A stretch of 64,000 bases of DNA from Candidatus Nitrosotenuis aquarius. GTDB lineage: Archaea; Thermoproteota; Nitrososphaeria; Nitrososphaerales; Nitrosopumilaceae. Shown here in pieces: positions 15,018-22,913 of the stretch. The notes below the pieces were generated by a model. That model was not told the DNA's origin, ran no database searches, and saw nothing but the letters and a program-made list of their open reading frames with translations. A program made the position numbers and the translations under genes. How positions within the stretch are numbered: the first letter of the stretch is position 1; the number at the start of each line of letters is the position of its first letter. Location of the stretch: assembly GCF_002787055.1 (NCBI RefSeq), contig NZ_CP024808.1, positions 770,328-834,327 of the forward strand, in the 5' to 3' direction.

Positions 15018-16060
15018 TTAGTGTTTTGCAACATAGTAATAATTGATTGGGTCGTGATCTAGCTTCTTGACGGTAACATTTGCAAATCCAGCATCGTTGA
15101 GCATCTTAATTGCAAGCTCCTTGCCCCACATTGCCCCAAGCCCCTTTCCCCCCTGCGCAAGAGATACAGTCATGCAGTGAAGGCATGATGTAGTGTACAA
15201 AAACGGCGCAAGAGGATGATCCATGTTGTTCTCAAGCCTAGAAGAAGCCCCAATGTCCTGCATCAAAAATATGCCGTCAGTGTTTAGCGACATTCTGATG
15301 TTTTGCAGAACTTTGTCTGGGTCTGCCTGGTCATGTATTGCATCAAAGGCAGTTATGAGATCAAAGTGTTCTTTTTTGACAAAGGCAGCAACGTCTGATT
15401 TTTCAAAATGCGCATTGTGCAATCCTAGTTCTTGGGCTTCATTTTTTGCGTTTTGAATTGCCTCAGAAGAAAAATCACAGCCCAGAAACTGCTGTTTGAG
15501 AAGGTTTTTGCCATTAGATTGATGGCCCTTCCGCTACCGCAACCCACATCAAGTACGGCGATTCCTTTTTGCAGTTTTTCAATTAGTCCTGGAACTATGG
15601 GAAGAATCTTGTTTACTAGTCCGGCAAGAACAGTTTGACTGCTTTCTTCTGCCATCACAGCGTGGAATCTATTGTATGATTCGTAAGTAACGCCGCCGCC
15701 GTTTTTGAAACAATTAACAATACTATCTTCGACTTGAGCCAATGCTGGAATCCACTGCATCGATGAGGCAAAGTTGTAAAAACCAGAGTTGGTCAGAAAA
15801 TCTGCTTTCTTTTTTGATAGAGAAAACAAGTTTGTTTGTGGATCATAGTCGATTATTTTAGATGTGACCATTGCCCCAAGCCATTCCCGCACGTATCTCT
15901 CATTGAGATTTGACTGTCTTGCTACATCATGGCTAGTGGACGGCGGGATTTTGGATAAAACATCAAAGAGTTTGGTTCTGTGGCCCACTGAGAGCATCAA
16001 CGCCAGAGCAGACTTGTTCATCACATCCAGCATTTGGCTTTCAAACGAATCGCTTGACAT
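15018..16060 (-). pseudogene. SAM-dependent methyltransferase with winged-helix N-domain, broken by a frameshift
   Basis: Two adjacent frames form one protein of about 347 residues. The first (16060 to about 15490) has a winged-helix-like start (VLSKIPPSTSHDVARQSNLN, YVREWLGAMVTS) and the SAM-binding motif VLDVGCGSGRAINLM. The second frame continues with LGCDFSSEAIQNAKNEAQE, then DLITAFDAIHDQADPDKV and the C-terminal Rossmann strands, ending at 15018. They are joined by loss of one base near 15485-15495 (AACAGCAGTTTCTGGGC). The family resembles Rv2258c-type methyltransferases. It is either a recent pseudogene or a sequencing error; the two halves are otherwise intact, which favours a very recent event. 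Confidence 0.82.
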
Positions 16061-16119
16061 TATTTTTGGCTAACATTTGGGTCTTAAAAAATAATTTCAG
16101 TATGAATGTAATTTGTAGT

Positions 16120-16554
16120 TCAGCTCAAGTCAAGCTTGAATGCTTTAGCATACTGGTCAAAGCCCAAATGAGAATAGAACTTGTGTGATTCCTTTCGTGC
16201 ATGCCCAGATTCCAGCCGGATTCTAAAGCAGTTTTTCTTTTTTGCCACAGATATGGCGTGATTAATGAGGGCTTTGCCAATTCCCATTTTCTGATGGTTC
16301 CTAGACACTACCAGTTCTGGAACGTACATTTCCAACCTGGTTTGGTTTAGTCTTGGCATCAGAATCATGTCTATTACGCCAACCATATTAGAATCAACCG
16401 TGACTACTGTCAGCTGCTTTTTCTTGATGTATTGCAAAATTTGTTTTTCAAACATTGTTTTTTGAGATTTGGTTCTAGGTTTTGGCCTGCCAAGCTCGTA
16501 CAATAACAGCAAAACATCGTCAATGTCGTTTTTTGTTGCAGCTCGAATTATCAT
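16120..16554 (-). CDS. GNAT-family N-acetyltransferase
   Basis: 144 residues. IIRAATKNDIDDVLLLLYEL at the start and the acetyl-CoA-binding motif VSRNHQKMGIGKALINHAI (Q-x-x-G-I-G-x-A) at about 92-110, then NCFRIRLESGHARKESHKFYSHLGF, are all standard GNAT features. Acceptor substrate unknown: protein N-termini, polyamines or small molecules are possible. Single gene with AT-rich promoter between it and the divergent gene at 16606. Confidence 0.93.
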   Translation of the reverse strand: MIIRAATKNDIDDVLLLLYELGRPKPRTKSQKTMFEKQILQYIKKKQLTVVTVDSNMVGVIDMILMPRLNQTRLEMYVPELVVSRNHQKMGIGKALINHAISVAKKKNCFRIRLESGHARKESHKFYSHLGFDQYAKAFKLDLS

Positions 16555-16605
16555 TCTATAGTATTGTACTCTACAGTGGATAAATTTTGCACTTAAATAA
16601 CATCA

Positions 16606-17280
16606 ATGCCCAAAGAAATTGTGGCACTCAAGGATCTTTCACTGAAGCTGCAGTACCGAACTGATGTAGACAACCTAGTAACAGAGTTCTTCGTTCCGTG
16701 TCTTTCAAATGCCATAGAATACGACAGGGCAGTACAATATGTCACGCTAAAGAGCATCTCTACTTTATCATTGGGACTGCAAAACTTTGCAGACCATGAC
16801 GGAAAGATACGAATCATCACAGGTCATCGTTATTCCACTACAGACTTGGACATTTTGGGTAAAATTTTCAACAAAAAAAACGGTACGTTCTCGCTTGGAG
16901 CAATACACAGTCACAAACTGGAAATTCTGCAAAGGCTAGTTCAAAAAAACAAGATTCAAATCAAAATAGCAATTCCAAGATCCGAGCATGTTGACGGTTC
17001 TTTTTCTGAGAGAATAGGAATATTTCGAGACGAACAGGGAGAAATGGTGGCATACACAGGCACATCCAATGAAACATTTAACACTGAAAACCGCAATTTT
17101 GAATCCATTGACGTCTACACATCATGGAATGATAGGCCGCGCGTAGACATCAAGATTAGCGACTTTGAGCGATTATGGAACAACGAGACAAAATACGTCC
17201 AGGTTCACGACTTTGCATATGCATACCAGAACAATCTTCTAAAATACGACTCGCACTGGGCAATAGAGACACTTAGCTAA
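16606..17280 (+). CDS. Stand-alone PLD-like domain protein (resembles N-terminal part of PLD/DEAD helicase fusions)
   Basis: 224 residues. The pattern ALKDLSLKLQYRTDVDNLVTEFFVPCL, then AVQYVTLKSISTLSLGLQNFADHDGKIRIITG and FRDEQGEMVAYTGTSNETFNTE with NFESIDVYTSW matches the phospholipase-D-like module that precedes DEAD/SNF2 helicase domains in many prokaryotic helicases (motif S-N-E ... N-x-E). Here no helicase domain follows; the gene ends at 17280 and the next gene is convergent EndA. The HKD motif is not in canonical form. Could be a trimmed remnant or a free-standing nuclease/binding module. Confidence 0.65.
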   Translation: MPKEIVALKDLSLKLQYRTDVDNLVTEFFVPCLSNAIEYDRAVQYVTLKSISTLSLGLQNFADHDGKIRIITGHRYSTTDLDILGKIFNKKNGTFSLGAIHSHKLEILQRLVQKNKIQIKIAIPRSEHVDGSFSERIGIFRDEQGEMVAYTGTSNETFNTENRNFESIDVYTSWNDRPRVDIKISDFERLWNNETKYVQVHDFAYAYQNNLLKYDSHWAIETLS

Positions 17281-17848
17281 ACACAAAGCCAGACGAATCA
17301 ATGTTTTTTGTGTTTTCCACAAACTTGACATTGGAAATTTTGTAGTATATCACCTCACCTCGCCTTTCAATCACGGCAAGTATTGGCTCTTTTCCCATCT
17401 TTGTGATTTCCTCGATGTTTTTTTGCAGCGTTCCCATTTTCTCCTGTTTTCCTTCGGCTAGGCCAAACACCAGATATTTTGCGCCCTTTTCCCCAAATTG
17501 TCCGCGCTCATAAACACGAAAGTCAGCCCCAAACCCAAATCCGTCTTTGACTGCATAACCACGAACCCGCAAATCGCGATAAATCAGAAATTTGGTCAGT
17601 GCGGCCTCGTCCTTTTCTGATGCAATTGATACCATCTGCTCAAAGTCGATTTTCTTTTTGCCCTTGGTCAGATCAAGTTTTTTGTAAAACAGAAAATACA
17701 TTGCCTCAAACGGCTTTAGCAGGAATTTTCCCTGTCTTGTCTCGCCGTATCCCTTTGACTCTAGCTGGTTTTGCATTTCCTTGTTTTGTATAATGATGTG
17801 ATCGTCAAGCAATACTCCGGCAATGTTTGGCTCCGCATCCGAACTCAT
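17273..17848 (-). CDS. endA: tRNA-splicing endonuclease EndA-type subunit
   Basis: 191 residues from ATG 17848 (MSSDAEPNIAGVLL); TATA-like CTTATATGG lies about 25 bases upstream, so I reject the longer start at 17866. The C-terminal nuclease domain is clear: GFGADFRVYERGQFGEKGAKYLVF, then MGKEPILAVIERRGEVIYY. The catalytic Tyr (VYERG) and the Lys (GKEP) are present, but the third catalytic residue, a His expected just before the YLV strand (HSxYLV in euryarchaeal EndA), appears to be Gly/Ala (KGAKYLV). So it may be a partner subunit of a heteromeric enzyme. The alignment was made by eye. An intron-bearing tRNA-Ser is at 53935. Confidence 0.88.
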   Translation of the reverse strand: MSSDAEPNIAGVLLDDHIIIQNKEMQNQLESKGYGETRQGKFLLKPFEAMYFLFYKKLDLTKGKKKIDFEQMVSIASEKDEAALTKFLIYRDLRVRGYAVKDGFGFGADFRVYERGQFGEKGAKYLVFGLAEGKQEKMGTLQKNIEEITKMGKEPILAVIERRGEVIYYKISNVKFVENTKNIDSSGFVFS

Positions 17849-17947
17849 TTGCAAAAAATCCCACAAATTTCCATATAAGCGTGATCAGAGGCGCAAAAGC
17901 TGCTCCATCGTTAAAATATGGGAACTTTGGGGTTTTATTGAGTCATA

Positions 17948-18448
17948 ATGCACGGCGGATGTTACAGAATAGGAAACGGACAACCTTATGCTCGCAAAGA
18001 GTTCATCAAGGGTAAACCCCAGCCAAAAATCGCAAAATTCCAGGGCGGAAAGCGGGGCGAATACGACTTTATCGTGCAGTTGTGCTCAAACGAGAAAATG
18101 CAGATTCGCCACATGGCAATAGAATCTGCAAGACTTGCGGCAAACAAGACCCTAGAGCAGACTACCGGTGAAACAGGCTACTTTTCGGTTTTGAGAATTT
18201 ATCCGCACATTCTACTTAGAGAAAACAAAATGATTGCAACTGCAGGAGCAGACAGACTTCAGGAAGGAATGAGACGCGCCTTTGGTAAAGCAGTAAGCCT
18301 TGCAGCCAGAGTTCGAGGTGGACAGTGCATAATGGAAATGCATGTCAAAAAGGACCACGTTGAGGCAGCAAAAAAAGCGCTAGTCGGCGCATGTGTAAAG
18401 CTGCCAATCACTCCAACAATCAAAGTCATGCCAGCAAAGAAAAGCTAG
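17948..18448 (+). CDS. rpl10e: 50S ribosomal protein L10e (uL16)
   Basis: 166 residues, usual length. MHGGCYRIGNGQPYARKEFI is a shortened N-terminus of the L10e family (RPARCYR in most), then KIAKFQGGKRGEYDF, MQIRHMAIESARLAANKTLE, FSVLRIYPHILLRENKMIATAGADRLQEGMRRAFGKA (given in parts) are diagnostic. It binds 23S rRNA near the tRNA elbow. TATA-like AAAATATGG upstream near 17915. It overlaps the convergent hypothetical gene at 18445 by four bases. Confidence 0.97.
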   Translation: MHGGCYRIGNGQPYARKEFIKGKPQPKIAKFQGGKRGEYDFIVQLCSNEKMQIRHMAIESARLAANKTLEQTTGETGYFSVLRIYPHILLRENKMIATAGADRLQEGMRRAFGKAVSLAARVRGGQCIMEMHVKKDHVEAAKKALVGACVKLPITPTIKVMPAKKS

Positions 18449-18708
18449 AGTTTTTCTAAAATTTCGTTTTTCCTACTAGACAAGATTTCTAAAAATTCCG
18501 CAAATTCTTGCGGCGTTGGATCACGCGCAAGAATTCTTCTGCTCTGATAGTAAAATGAGTTATACAGTCTGCCAATTATTATTCCGTATTTGAAATCGGT
18601 ACCGGTCTTTTCTGCATCGATTGATTTTGCTATTGTGTTGATTTCAGAAGTGTTGCTTAGCGCATCAGTAATTTTCTGGTGGATTTTTTGCTCCAGCCTT
18701 TTGTCCAT
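18445..18708 (-). CDS. Conserved hypothetical protein, 87 aa
   Basis: A wholly helical, charged small protein: MDKRLEQKIHQKITDALS at the start and DPTPQEFAEFLEILSSRKNEILEKL at the end; central YGIIIGRLYNSFYYQSRRIL. No Cys or His motif, no membrane segment. The promoter lies between it and tRNA-Gly. Its pairing with L10e is convergent and need not mean function. Family not recognised. Confidence 0.68.
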   Translation of the reverse strand: MDKRLEQKIHQKITDALSNTSEINTIAKSIDAEKTGTDFKYGIIIGRLYNSFYYQSRRILARDPTPQEFAEFLEILSSRKNEILEKL

Positions 18709-18783
18709 GCTACAATACAGTCCAAGTTGGATTAAAGGTTAAACAATTGATTTTAATAGACTCTGTTTAGTCTATTCGATCAT

Positions 18784-18857
18784 GCGGCTGTAGTATAGCC
18801 TGGCCAGTACGCGGGATTGCCAATTCTGTGACCCGGGTTCAAATCCCGGCAGCCGCA
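18784..18857 (+). tRNA. tRNA-Gly (GCC)
   Basis: Acceptor stem GCGGCTG (18784-18790) pairs with CAGCCGC (18850-18856), discriminator A. The anticodon stem CGGGA/TTCTG has two G-T pairs, and the loop TTGCCAA gives anticodon GCC (Gly). T-arm CCGGG-TTCAAAT-CCCGG. No intron, no encoded CCA. Confidence 0.95.
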
Positions 18858-18950
18858 TTTGAAATTTCATCAACAATTCAAAACACATTCTACAAAAAAT
18901 TACAACATCACAATTAAAAGCAGGCCTCATTTGAAGATCAGATGTAATAT

Positions 18951-19814
18951 TTGAATAAATTAACAGTGTTTGCGGAGGCTCGCCGCGCGGCGTGGCTTTC
19001 TGTTTGGACATTATTTGGAATTGGAGTAGCCGAAGTATCCATATCGACATACACAGGAAGCCTGACGCTACTTGCAGACGGGCTTGATTCCATGGCAGAT
19101 TCTCTGGTGTCGTTTATTGTGTGGTTTGGAATCAGAATGCTTCACAAGCCAAGAAGCAATCTGTTTCATTTTGGATACGCCAAGATAGAGAGCTTTGCCG
19201 CATTCATTGCAGCCATAATAATCGTAATACTTGGAATCTTTATTGTCTATCATGCATATGAAAACATACTACATCCAACAAGGGCAATAAATCCAGAAAT
19301 CACGATGATCACACTGATAGCTGCCGGAAGCATTTCGCTGCATCGCGCATTTGTGGTCAGAAAAATTGCAAAAAAGCACAACCTTATTTCACTAAAGCTT
19401 GATGCAAAGAACTCCATCAAGGACGGATCCGCTTCATTTGTAGGGTTTGGAAGTGTTCTTGCGGGGTATTTCGGGGTACCCTACATGGATGCAATTGGAG
19501 GCATCATAATTGCAGGCTACATATTCTTCATGGCATATACTGCAATCAGAGAATCCACACTGGTTTTGCTTGATGCGGTCAAAAACCCAGAACTTCAAGA
19601 GACAATAACAAAATTTGTGGAAAAAGAGTTCAACGTAGAGGTGGAAGATGTACTAGTAAGGCCGCTCGGTCATGCCTTGTCAATACAGGTGCACATATTC
19701 CTGGACAGAAGCATGACTTTGGACAAGGTCAACAACATTGTCAACAAAATGCAGGATGCCGTAGGCAAGAAATTCGAGGCAGAAGAGACCCTCATAATCC
19801 CAGATCCAAGATAA
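18951..19814 (+). CDS. Cation diffusion facilitator (CDF) metal exporter
   Basis: 287 residues from a TTG start. Six membrane helices; helix II carries the metal-site pattern LLADGLDSMADSLVSFIVWF (D-x-x-x-D), helix V has the matching D in KLDAKNSIKDGSASF. The C-terminal cytosolic domain (about 205-287) has the CDF ferredoxin-like fold with VEDVLVRPLGHALSIQVHIFLD. These proteins export Zn, Fe, Mn or Co in exchange for protons; the exact metal is unknown. Single gene with promoter right after tRNA-Gly. Confidence 0.94.
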   Translation: MNKLTVFAEARRAAWLSVWTLFGIGVAEVSISTYTGSLTLLADGLDSMADSLVSFIVWFGIRMLHKPRSNLFHFGYAKIESFAAFIAAIIIVILGIFIVYHAYENILHPTRAINPEITMITLIAAGSISLHRAFVVRKIAKKHNLISLKLDAKNSIKDGSASFVGFGSVLAGYFGVPYMDAIGGIIIAGYIFFMAYTAIRESTLVLLDAVKNPELQETITKFVEKEFNVEVEDVLVRPLGHALSIQVHIFLDRSMTLDKVNNIVNKMQDAVGKKFEAEETLIIPDPR

Positions 19815-19911
19815 CACATTTGTAAAATACCAAATCAGAAAAAAGACGGTAGAAAAAACTTGCGATGAAATTTGGACATTGGTTTATTATTAATTAAAAC
19901 AAATTAGGATC

Positions 19912-20583
19912 ATGAAGGCGCACCTTGGCATTTTTGGCATGATGGTCCTTGTTATGGGCATTTTTGCCTCGCCATTATTGGCTAGCGCGCAGACCCACCA
20001 GCAAGTGGTATCAACCGACATAGGCACACTCAAGGTTGGCGTTTCCACAGAGCCTGCATCACCAAAACCAGGCGAAACATCAAAGATGAAAATCGACTTT
20101 CTAAATCCACAAAGCGGTAACATACAAGAGCACATTGACTATACTGTTCTAGTTACAAATGGTGGCAATGCTGTCTTTGGGCCAATTCCATTGACACATA
20201 CATCTCTTGGCTCTGCCACAATTCCAGTCCAGTTCAAAGACGGTGAGAATAAAGTCGTAATTGAAGTACAGGGAATTTTGTTTAGACCAATTCCAACAGA
20301 AAAGGCCTCATTTTCAATCACACTGGGCGACAAATCAGCTGCTACAAAAGAATCACCGAAGGTAGCTGAAAAGTCTAAGCAAAAACAAGCAGACAAACCA
20401 AAACCAACAGAAACAAAAGACAAAAAATCAGACAAAAAAGATCTAAAGAAGGATTCCAAGAAAAAGACCGCCGATAAAGAGGAATTAAAGAAAAAAGAAA
20501 CCAAGAAAGACCCTAAAAAAGACAAGAAAAAGGATACAGAAAAGAAAGCCGTGAAGAAACCAGTTAAGAAAGCAGAAATCTAG
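19912..20583 (+). CDS. Exported protein with long lysine-rich C-terminal tail
   Basis: 223 residues. Signal peptide at 1-27 (LGIFGMMVLVMGIFASPLLASA). Residues about 35-145 form a beta-sandwich-like domain (LKVGVSTEPASPKPGETSKMKI, DYTVLVTNGGNAVFG). From about 150 to the end the sequence is nearly all K, D, E, T, P and A (KKDSKKKTADKEELKKK), a highly basic low-complexity tail of some 75 residues. Such a tail outside the cell may bind acidic polymers, the S-layer or glycan. Family not recognised. It overlaps the convergent gene at 20580 by four bases. Confidence 0.75.
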   Translation: MKAHLGIFGMMVLVMGIFASPLLASAQTHQQVVSTDIGTLKVGVSTEPASPKPGETSKMKIDFLNPQSGNIQEHIDYTVLVTNGGNAVFGPIPLTHTSLGSATIPVQFKDGENKVVIEVQGILFRPIPTEKASFSITLGDKSAATKESPKVAEKSKQKQADKPKPTETKDKKSDKKDLKKDSKKKTADKEELKKKETKKDPKKDKKKDTEKKAVKKPVKKAEI

Positions 20584-21011
20584 CCTTTTGCCTGCAAGCC
20601 CTTTTTGATTATGTCTAGGGCGTTTGCTATTTTTTCAGGCCTTGGAAGTTGGATCATAAACACATTGTCTTTTCCTACTTGTGAGTGAGGAGACGACAGT
20701 GCAAGCATCGACGTAGTTGCCAGCGACTCAAAAAAATCAAGCGACTCGTTTGCATATAGCAGAATTTTTTCGTCTATTCCGCCTTCAGAAAAGGTGAGTG
20801 CCATTTCCACAAAGACATTGCCTAGTCCGTTTTGCAAAATGTTGAGGTTTGTGTCAACAGACAGGGGCTTGCCAGCGACTTTGGCCATTATTTCATCAAA
20901 TCTTTTTTCTGCTAGAATCACGCACGGTACTTTTGTTCCATTATAGTTAAACGAGGTAATTCCAACGTGAACCTTGTCCATTAGTTCTTTCATTTCATCG
21001 TCCATGATCAT
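20580..21011 (-). CDS. Hypothetical protein coupled to the antiporter
   Basis: 143 residues, soluble alpha/beta, starting in the overlap ATGA with the antiporter stop (21008-21011); a second ATG lies six bases on. GITSFNYNGTKVPCVILAEKRFDEI and later EKILLYANESLDFFESLATTSML. No signal peptide. Translational coupling with the Na/H antiporter suggests an accessory or regulatory role, but the family is not known to me. Confidence 0.68.
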   Translation of the reverse strand: MIMDDEMKELMDKVHVGITSFNYNGTKVPCVILAEKRFDEIMAKVAGKPLSVDTNLNILQNGLGNVFVEMALTFSEGGIDEKILLYANESLDFFESLATTSMLALSSPHSQVGKDNVFMIQLPRPEKIANALDIIKKGLQAKG

Positions 21012-22294
21012 TCCTCCGCTGTCTTTGCAACAATTTTGTCACTAGCCCTAATTAAAAATGGTGAGATAAATGCCGAAATGATAGATATGATTCCTATTAG
21101 CGGGAACAAAAAGCTGCTAACCACACCAATATCTACGCCTGTTTTTACTATAACAATAGAAAATTCCCCTCGTGGGCCTGCAAGCGCAAATGCAGAACGT
21201 AGTGATTTTGCCTTGCCCTGCCGGAACAGGTATGTTCCTAGCATTGCGCCTCCAAACTTTACTATGATTGCCAAAGTAATTATTCCAAATGCCAAGAAAA
21301 TGTAGTTTTGCAGCTCTGAAATGTTCATGAGTGCGCCAACAGAGACGAAAAATATTGCAACAAACATGTCCTTAATCGGACTGGACAAAATCTTGGAGAC
21401 CTCGGCAGATTTTGATTCGGCAACCAATACGCCTGCCAAGAATGCGCCAATTGCGACAGAGAGTCCCACTATGTTTGCAAATAACGCATAGCCAAAACAC
21501 AGACCAAGAACAGACAGCAACAGAATTTCCTTGTGCTCAGTAGCTGCCACTCTATCAATTAGTTTTGGAATTGTTCTTGTTCCAATGGTTAGTGTGCCAC
21601 CAATTAGTGCGGCCGCAACTATAAGCACAGTGACTATACTCTCATAAGAGACGTTTCCTACCAGCGCAACAGATTCCAGCGTTGCAATTAGGATCACCGC
21701 TATAATGTCTTCTACAATCAGAATTCCCAACACCAGAATTGACGATTCCTTTTTTATTTTGCCAGCATCTTCTAGAATTTTGACAATTACTGCAGTACTG
21801 GTAATAGATAGAGCAGCCCCCAAAAAGAGCGAATCCATAAAATTTAGTCCAACCATTCCTGCAACATAAAAAACAATACCCAGCGTCAAGAACAACCCAA
21901 TTGTTCCTGCACCGACTGCAACTTTGCCTATTGAGCGGATTTTAGAATATGGAAATTCTATTCCAATTACAAACAAAAGCAAAATCACTCCAAGTTCTGC
22001 AAAAATATTGAGCAGTCCAAGGTCTGACAACAGTCCCGCCTGCCCAAATCCCATAAAGTCCTGGCCCTCAGGCAAAAGCGAGGTCCAAATTGGAGAAAGC
22101 GGGCCAATTAGCATTCCAGCAAACAGGTATCCAATTATGAGAGGTTGTCGCATTTTGAAAAACGCCAGTGTCGCAACCGATGCCAAAATCATGATTATTG
22201 CCAAATCCGTGATAAACGAGGAATGTGGGATATCTGGCGTGACCTGTTCTATCATGGATTGGACGCCGGATTGCAGAAAATAATTTTGCATCAA
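21008..22294 (-). CDS. CPA2-type cation/proton antiporter (KefB/NapA-like)
   Basis: 428 residues with about 12-13 membrane helices. Diagnostic parts: MRQPLIIGYLFAGMLIGP near residue 48, AELGVILLLFVIGIEFPYSKI, GAALSITSTAVIVKILEDAGK and the helix VVSVAIGAFLAGVLVAES. It has no RCK/TrkA-N domain after the membrane part, so it is the membrane unit only. It would exchange Na+ or K+ for H+ across the cytoplasmic membrane. Coupled to the small gene at 20580. A near-palindrome overlaps its promoter (22307). Confidence 0.93.
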   Translation of the reverse strand: MMQNYFLQSGVQSMIEQVTPDIPHSSFITDLAIIMILASVATLAFFKMRQPLIIGYLFAGMLIGPLSPIWTSLLPEGQDFMGFGQAGLLSDLGLLNIFAELGVILLLFVIGIEFPYSKIRSIGKVAVGAGTIGLFLTLGIVFYVAGMVGLNFMDSLFLGAALSITSTAVIVKILEDAGKIKKESSILVLGILIVEDIIAVILIATLESVALVGNVSYESIVTVLIVAAALIGGTLTIGTRTIPKLIDRVAATEHKEILLLSVLGLCFGYALFANIVGLSVAIGAFLAGVLVAESKSAEVSKILSSPIKDMFVAIFFVSVGALMNISELQNYIFLAFGIITLAIIVKFGGAMLGTYLFRQGKAKSLRSAFALAGPRGEFSIVIVKTGVDIGVVSSFLFPLIGIISIISAFISPFLIRASDKIVAKTAEE

Positions 22295-22306
22295 CTAGCC
22301 TAAAAT

Positions 22307-22326
22307 AAAATCATTAAAATGATTTT
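22307..22326 (-). promoter_or_regulatory. AT-rich palindrome in antiporter promoter
   Basis: AAAATCATT-AA-AATGATTTT is a perfect dyad with nine-base arms located 13-32 bases upstream of the antiporter ATG (22294). This is where TATA box and TFB contact site of a leaderless promoter should lie, so a bound regulator would block initiation. The low complexity means chance is possible. Confidence 0.35.
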
Positions 22327-22418
22327 GGGTTGAATTGTGCTAAAATCTAGTCATAACTCTAAAATGTCATTTTTGATCTTTAGAACAATCTGATCATAAA
22401 ATTCATCAGTTGTTCTGG

Positions 22419-22703
22419 TTATTTTTTGACAATCACGTCTTGTCTAACAGTCACTATTCTTTTGCACATCACTTGTGATTTCTCTTTAAGAATATCCACA
22501 GTATCTTTAGAAGTTATTGGAAGCAAGTAGGGATCGTTTGTCTGATTGGTTGTGATACCAGTGCAAACAAAAAACCCAGTATACTGGTGGAACAACGATT
22601 TTGAGATGACCAATAGTGGTCGCCTCTTGTTTTCTGATTGATCTTGGTATTGAGGATCTGCTAAAACTATATCCTTGGGATGAATTTCAAATTTTGAAAC
22701 CAA
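22419..22703 (-). CDS. MazF/PemK-like toxin
   Basis: 94 residues. The family pattern is visible: an N-terminal strand with DIVLADPQYQDQSENKRRPLLVIS (D-I-V ... K-x-R-P-x-L-V-I-S), a middle FVCTGITTNQTNDPYLLPI, and the end SQVMCKRIVTVRQD (S-x-V-x-x-x-x-I-x-T). MazF-fold proteins cut mRNA; many archaeal members are uncharacterised. It follows a 38-residue peptide at 22724 that may be its antitoxin. The stretch 22295-22418 after it holds no gene. Confidence 0.82.
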   Translation of the reverse strand: MVSKFEIHPKDIVLADPQYQDQSENKRRPLLVISKSLFHQYTGFFVCTGITTNQTNDPYLLPITSKDTVDILKEKSQVMCKRIVTVRQDVIVKK

Positions 22704-22723
22704 GCGCTAGATTTTCACAAAGC

Positions 22724-22840
22724 CTATTTCATAACTGTTTTTGCCAGAGAATCTAGATCATTTTCAGCTTGTTCAATTGGCTCATTTTCTGAGATTTCGA
22801 GAGAAACTATGCGTTTCTGAACTTTTGTAGTTGTGGCCAT
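22724..22840 (-). CDS. 38-aa peptide upstream of MazF-like toxin (candidate antitoxin)
   Basis: ATG 22840 to TAG 22724: a basic N-terminus (MATTTKVQKRIVSLEIS) followed by an acidic helix (ENEPIEQAENDLDSLAKTVMK). A beta strand plus acidic toxin-binding helix is the general form of MazE-like antitoxins, though it is shorter than known ones. It lies 20 bases before the MazF-like gene on the same strand. A TATA-like TTTTATATC is about 40 bases upstream. Assignment as antitoxin rests on position and shape only. Confidence 0.5.
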   Translation of the reverse strand: MATTTKVQKRIVSLEISENEPIEQAENDLDSLAKTVMK

Positions 22841-22913
22841 GGTTTACTTTTACCTTCATTAGTAATAAACACTTGTAGATATAAAACACATTCTGATGTT
22901 TGTGTCGTATGTT

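Noticed and set aside
18445-18708. Toxin-antitoxin function for the 87-aa helical protein
   Set aside because: No partner gene and no family motif; left as hypothetical.
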